Positions 60,682 to 64,000 of a stretch of DNA of 64,000 bases are shown here, piece after piece (position 1 is the stretch's first letter; each line of letters starts with the position of its first letter). Made by a program: the position numbers and the translations under genes. The notes below the pieces were generated by a model that was not told where the DNA came from, did no database searches, and saw only the letters and a program-made list of their open reading frames with translations. Origin of the DNA: Candidatus Acidulodesulfobacterium acidiphilum (lineage in GTDB: Bacteria; SZUA-79; Acidulodesulfobacterales; Acidulodesulfobacteraceae); NCBI GenBank assembly GCA_008534395.1, contig SHMQ01000002.1:74310-138309 (forward strand), given 5' to 3'.

Positions 60682-60996
60682 AGCGTAAATTAAAAAATTT
60701 AAAAAATAAATTTAAAAAAATAAACTCTAATTAATTACATTTAGAGAAACCGTATATATTATTATATACTTTTTTGCCTCGGTATTTCCATAATATAACT
60801 TTAATCCTTTACTGTAATATAATAACAGAAAAACCTCCCGAATATGTTATAATTGATAAAAAAATGCTTAAGAAAAAGTTTTCGGATTAGATTTTATTTT
60901 ATGCATACGAAAAGAAACAATGATATTTCCTAAAATAAAATATGGCGCCTTTTTCTTTCCACTTTTCACAAAAGTTATTGTATAATATGGGTTTAT
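60682..60996. other. Divergent intergenic region holB/queA
   Basis: No gene. AT-rich. TATAAT at 60981-60986 lies only 10 bases before the queA ATG, so the queA mRNA would have almost no leader. The holB promoter is not clear. Confidence 0.45.
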
Positions 60997-62061
60997 ATGA
61001 AAATAGATCTGTTCGATTACAAATTTGACGCGGAAAAAATAGCAAAATATCCGAAAACAAACAGAGACGAAGCTAACCTTATGGCCGTCGACGTAAAGAA
61101 TTTTAAAATAACGCATAAAAAATTTTACGAAATAACCGATTATATCGAAAAAGGCGACGCCGTAGTCGTAAATAATTCCAGCGTAAAAAAAGCCAGGATT
61201 TTCGGAAAACGGGTTTCGGGCGGCAAAGTTGAAATATTTATTACCGAATTCCCCGCCGATATTTCTTTTCCTTTAAAACTTAAATCTCTCGTAAAAGCGC
61301 ACAAAACTATAAAAGAGAACGAAAAAATAGAAGTAGCCGAAAAAATTTATATTACGGCTGAAAAAAATTTTGGCGGCGGCCTTTACGAAATATCGGTAGA
61401 AACTAAAAGCGATTACGATTATATTTTCGAAAAATGTGCAGCAATTCCTCTGCCGCCTTATATAAAGCGGGCGGCGGACAAAAAGGACGATATATACTAC
61501 CAAACCGTTTATGCAGACGATTCCGCCGGTTTATCGGTCGCAGCGCCTACCGCGGGACTTCATTTTACGGAAAAAATTATAAATTCCATCAAAGAAAAAG
61601 GCGGTATTTTTACGGACGTTTCGCTGAATATAGGCCTCGGCACTTTTTTGCCCGTAAGGACTGAAGATATAAGACAGCACGAAATACACAAGGAAACTTA
61701 TACCGTAACAAAAGAAACTGCCAATATAGTTAACGGTGCGATAAAATCAGGAAACAAAGTAATAATTACTGGGACTTCGGCGGTAAGGTCGCTGGAATCG
61801 GCTGCGGTAGAAAATAAAGACGGCACTTGCTTGATAACTACACGTAAAAACGAAGAAACATCTTTGTATATATATCCGGGTTATAAATTTAAAGCGACTA
61901 AAAATCTGATAACTAACTTTCATCAGCCTAAGTCGTCGCTTTATATTATGATATGCGCGCTTATAGGCATTGACAAAACAAAAGCCGTTTACGAAGAAGC
62001 TTTAAAAAACGACTATTCACTGTTCAGTTACGGAGACGCCATGTATCTTTATAATATATAA
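60997..62061 (+). CDS. queA: tRNA preQ1(34) S-adenosylmethionine ribosyltransferase-isomerase
   Basis: 354 aa. Family motifs: NNSSVKKARIFG, AAPTAGLHFT, GLGTFLPVR and NFHQPKSSLYIM. Converts preQ1 in tRNA to epoxyqueuosine using SAM. Followed by tgt, which acts just before it in queuosine synthesis. Confidence 0.96.
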   Translation: MKIDLFDYKFDAEKIAKYPKTNRDEANLMAVDVKNFKITHKKFYEITDYIEKGDAVVVNNSSVKKARIFGKRVSGGKVEIFITEFPADISFPLKLKSLVKAHKTIKENEKIEVAEKIYITAEKNFGGGLYEISVETKSDYDYIFEKCAAIPLPPYIKRAADKKDDIYYQTVYADDSAGLSVAAPTAGLHFTEKIINSIKEKGGIFTDVSLNIGLGTFLPVRTEDIRQHEIHKETYTVTKETANIVNGAIKSGNKVIITGTSAVRSLESAAVENKDGTCLITTRKNEETSLYIYPGYKFKATKNLITNFHQPKSSLYIMICALIGIDKTKAVYEEALKNDYSLFSYGDAMYLYNI

Positions 62062-62100
62062 ATATATAATAATATAAAAATAAAACAATTATCTAAAACA

Positions 62101-63204
62101 ATGACTTTTAAAATAACCGCAAAAGATACGTTAACCAAGGCAAGAACCGGATTGCTGGAAACTAAAAACGGAACTATAGAAACGCCGGTTTTTATGCCTG
62201 TAGGAACTATAGGAACGGTTAAGTCTCTTTCTCCTTTCGAATTATACGACGAAGGCTTTAAAATTATGCTTTCCAATACGTATCATCTATTTTTAAGACC
62301 AGGGACGGACATAATCGAAAAATTCGGTTCTTTAAGAAATTTTACTAAGTATAAAGGTTCTATATTGACGGATTCAGGGGGATTCCAAATTTTCAGCCTT
62401 GCAAAATTTGCTAAAATAAAAGATGACGGCGTTGAATTCATGTCGCATATAGACGGCGAAACGCACTTTTTTACGCCCGAACGCGTAATAGAAATACAAA
62501 GTATTCTTGATTCCGATATAATGATGCAGCTTGACGTTTTTTCGGGACCAGGCGTAAAAAAAGAACAGGCTGAAAAGGATTTAGAAATTACGCTGGAATG
62601 GGCAGGAAAATCTATAGAAACTAAAAAAAATTACCGGAAGGATAATCTGCTTTTTCTTATAACGCAGGGTAATTTTTTTGAAGATTTAAGGGAAAAATCA
62701 GCGCGCGCAATGTCGGACTTAAACGCCGACGGTTATGCGGTAGGAGGTTTGGCTGTAGGAGAATCTAAAGAAACTATGCTTAGAATGCTTGAAATTTCGT
62801 CATCTAATCTTCCGGAAAACAAACCCCGATACCTTATGGGTGTCGGCACTCCTTCCGATATCGTTAAAGCCGTATCGCTGGGTATCGATATGTTCGACTG
62901 CGTACTGCCGACCAGAAACGCCAGAAACGGGTTTGTTTTTACTTCCGAAGGAACGGTAAATATTAAAAATTCTGCATATAAATCCAATATCTTACCTATA
63001 GATAAAGAATGCGGCTGTTTTTGCTGTAAAAACTTCAGCGCTGCTTACGTAAGACACGCTTTCATGAGCAAAGAAATCTTTGCGCAGAGGCTTTTAACCA
63101 TTCATAATCTGCATTATTATCAAGATTTAATCGTCAAAATAAGAAATGCCGTTAAAAACGGCGATTTTTCCGATTTATTTAAAAAATATTCATCTTTGTT
63201 TTGA
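62101..63204 (+). CDS. tgt: tRNA-guanine transglycosylase
   Basis: 367 aa, standard bacterial length. DSGGFQIFSL (catalytic Asp), GGLAVGE, FDCVLPTRNARNG (nucleophile Asp) and zinc ligands CGCFCC with a following His. Inserts preQ1 at position 34 of GUN-anticodon tRNAs. Confidence 0.97.
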   Translation: MTFKITAKDTLTKARTGLLETKNGTIETPVFMPVGTIGTVKSLSPFELYDEGFKIMLSNTYHLFLRPGTDIIEKFGSLRNFTKYKGSILTDSGGFQIFSLAKFAKIKDDGVEFMSHIDGETHFFTPERVIEIQSILDSDIMMQLDVFSGPGVKKEQAEKDLEITLEWAGKSIETKKNYRKDNLLFLITQGNFFEDLREKSARAMSDLNADGYAVGGLAVGESKETMLRMLEISSSNLPENKPRYLMGVGTPSDIVKAVSLGIDMFDCVLPTRNARNGFVFTSEGTVNIKNSAYKSNILPIDKECGCFCCKNFSAAYVRHAFMSKEIFAQRLLTIHNLHYYQDLIVKIRNAVKNGDFSDLFKKYSSLF

Positions 63205-63275
63205 CTTTCTTTTAATATAAATATAATATATAAAATTGCGAAATAAAATTAAAAATTAAAGTTAAAGGAGTTAGA

Positions 63276-63641
63276 ATGAAAATTTTATCCGTTTTATCCG
63301 ATTTATTAAATGTTTTAAAAGTTAAATCTGCTTATGCGGCAGGAAGCGCGCCGGCAGCTAAGAGCGGCGGATGGGAATCGACGCTTGTAAGTTTTGCACC
63401 GCTTATTGCCATAGTCGCTATTTTTTACTTATTAGTCATACTTCCACAGCAAAAACGTACTAAAGAGCATAGAAAGATGATAGAATCCCTTAAGGTAGGT
63501 GACGAAGTATTAACTACAGGAGGTATATACGGCGTTATTACCGGAATAGCCGACCAGCTTTTTACTATAGAAATAGCTAAAGACGTTAAAATAAAAATTA
63601 CAAAGAGCGCGATTGCTACCAAAACCGCGAATAAGCAGTAA
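63276..63641 (+). CDS. yajC: Preprotein translocase subunit YajC
   Basis: 121 aa. One membrane segment (LIAIVAIFYLLVILPQQKR, about 47-66) and the YajC signature EHRKMIESLKVGDEVLTTGGIYG. An N-terminal extension with a hydrophobic part precedes it. Leads into secD. Confidence 0.95.
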   Translation: MKILSVLSDLLNVLKVKSAYAAGSAPAAKSGGWESTLVSFAPLIAIVAIFYLLVILPQQKRTKEHRKMIESLKVGDEVLTTGGIYGVITGIADQLFTIEIAKDVKIKITKSAIATKTANKQ

Positions 63642-63777
63642 TATATAAATATAAAAATGTATAATTCGTAAACATACCGAATTAGTTTACCTATTATATT
63701 ATATATAATATATATTAGATTTATTATTCATTAAATTTTTTAATATTAAATATTAACGATTATTATGGTGAGGCTTG

Positions 63778-64000
63778 ATGAAACCCGTTAAAACCAGAGT
63801 TATTTTAATATCGGTATTAATTCTAATATCCGTTTTCTCTATAATACCGTCCGTCTATCAAAATACGCCGGGGTGGTGGAAAGCGGTAATAGGCAACGCC
63901 GAAATGCATCTTGGACTGGATCTCCAGGGAGGCGTTTATCTAGTAGAAAAAGTAGAAACCGGAAAAGCCGTGAAAGAAAAATTATACAAAGATTATGCCG
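63778..64000 (+). CDS. secD: Protein translocase SecD, 5' part
   Basis: ATG at 63778 behind GGTGAGG; 74 codons to the window edge. N-terminal membrane segment (VILISVLILISVFSIIPSV) and the family motif MHLGLDLQGGVYLV. Order queA-tgt-yajC-secD is common in bacteria. Confidence 0.95.
   Translation, partial: MKPVKTRVILISVLILISVFSIIPSVYQNTPGWWKAVIGNAEMHLGLDLQGGVYLVEKVETGKAVKEKLYKDYA

Overview
The window is AT-rich bacterial DNA from an organism with a Gram-negative-type envelope: Dsb-like and TlpA-like thioredoxins, many signal peptides, yajC-secD and a CheZ-like phosphatase. The housekeeping set (holB-ricT-metG-tatD, smpB/ssrA, queA-tgt-yajC-secD) and the TatD-radical SAM fusion fit a deltaproteobacterial-type lineage. 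That placement is inference. About two thirds of the window is two integrated mobile elements lodged in tRNA genes.

Element 1 runs from before base 1 to about 18.9 kb. It ends at a 3' half of tRNA-Lys(CTT) next to its own tyrosine recombinase. It carries parA-parB, a ribbon-helix-helix protein, a TraG/VirD4-like ATPase, a membrane protein and a replication-relaxation protein. An IscB nuclease with an upstream omega RNA has inserted into that operon. At its left side is a retron-type reverse transcriptase with a well-formed msr-msd RNA. A second RNA of the same design lies 2.6 kb away and has no reverse transcriptase of its own; the two share compensatory changes. An M20/M28-type peptidase and a zinc-finger protein of unknown function lie between them. 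Most of 3.8-4.7 kb and 6.6-9.0 kb is non-coding but crowded with long hairpins, including two copies of a roughly 300-nt structured module. One promoter-like motif precedes at least six minus-strand units.

Chromosome, 18.9-22.9 kb: DUF2905, a lexA-dinB SOS pair with a palindromic operator candidate, and a DUF445 membrane protein.

Element 2, 22,978-50,453, is bounded by 48-bp direct repeats of the 3' end of tRNA-Thr(CGT), with its integrase beside the intact tRNA. It encodes an excisionase-like protein, a RepB-type primase, an SF3 helicase, a MobF relaxase, an RHH protein, a coupling protein split into membrane and motor parts, a lytic transglycosylase, an EcoRI-type adenine methylase and about 15 small secreted or membrane proteins of unknown family. 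Three of these are tandem paralogues with nearly identical C-termini. No VirB4 ATPase or T4SS core was seen. Two near-identical 278-bp control regions in inverted orientation head the relaxase operon and the secreted-protein operon, which converge on a shared terminator. Two iteron-like arrays are candidate origins.

Chromosome, 50.4-64 kb: tRNA-Thr, a pair of Roadblock-like proteins, tRNA-Glu, a CheZ-like protein, a TlpA-like thioredoxin, smpB, ssrA, a YhaM-like nuclease, tatD-rSAM, metG, ricT and holB on the minus strand, then queA, tgt, yajC and the start of secD on the plus strand.
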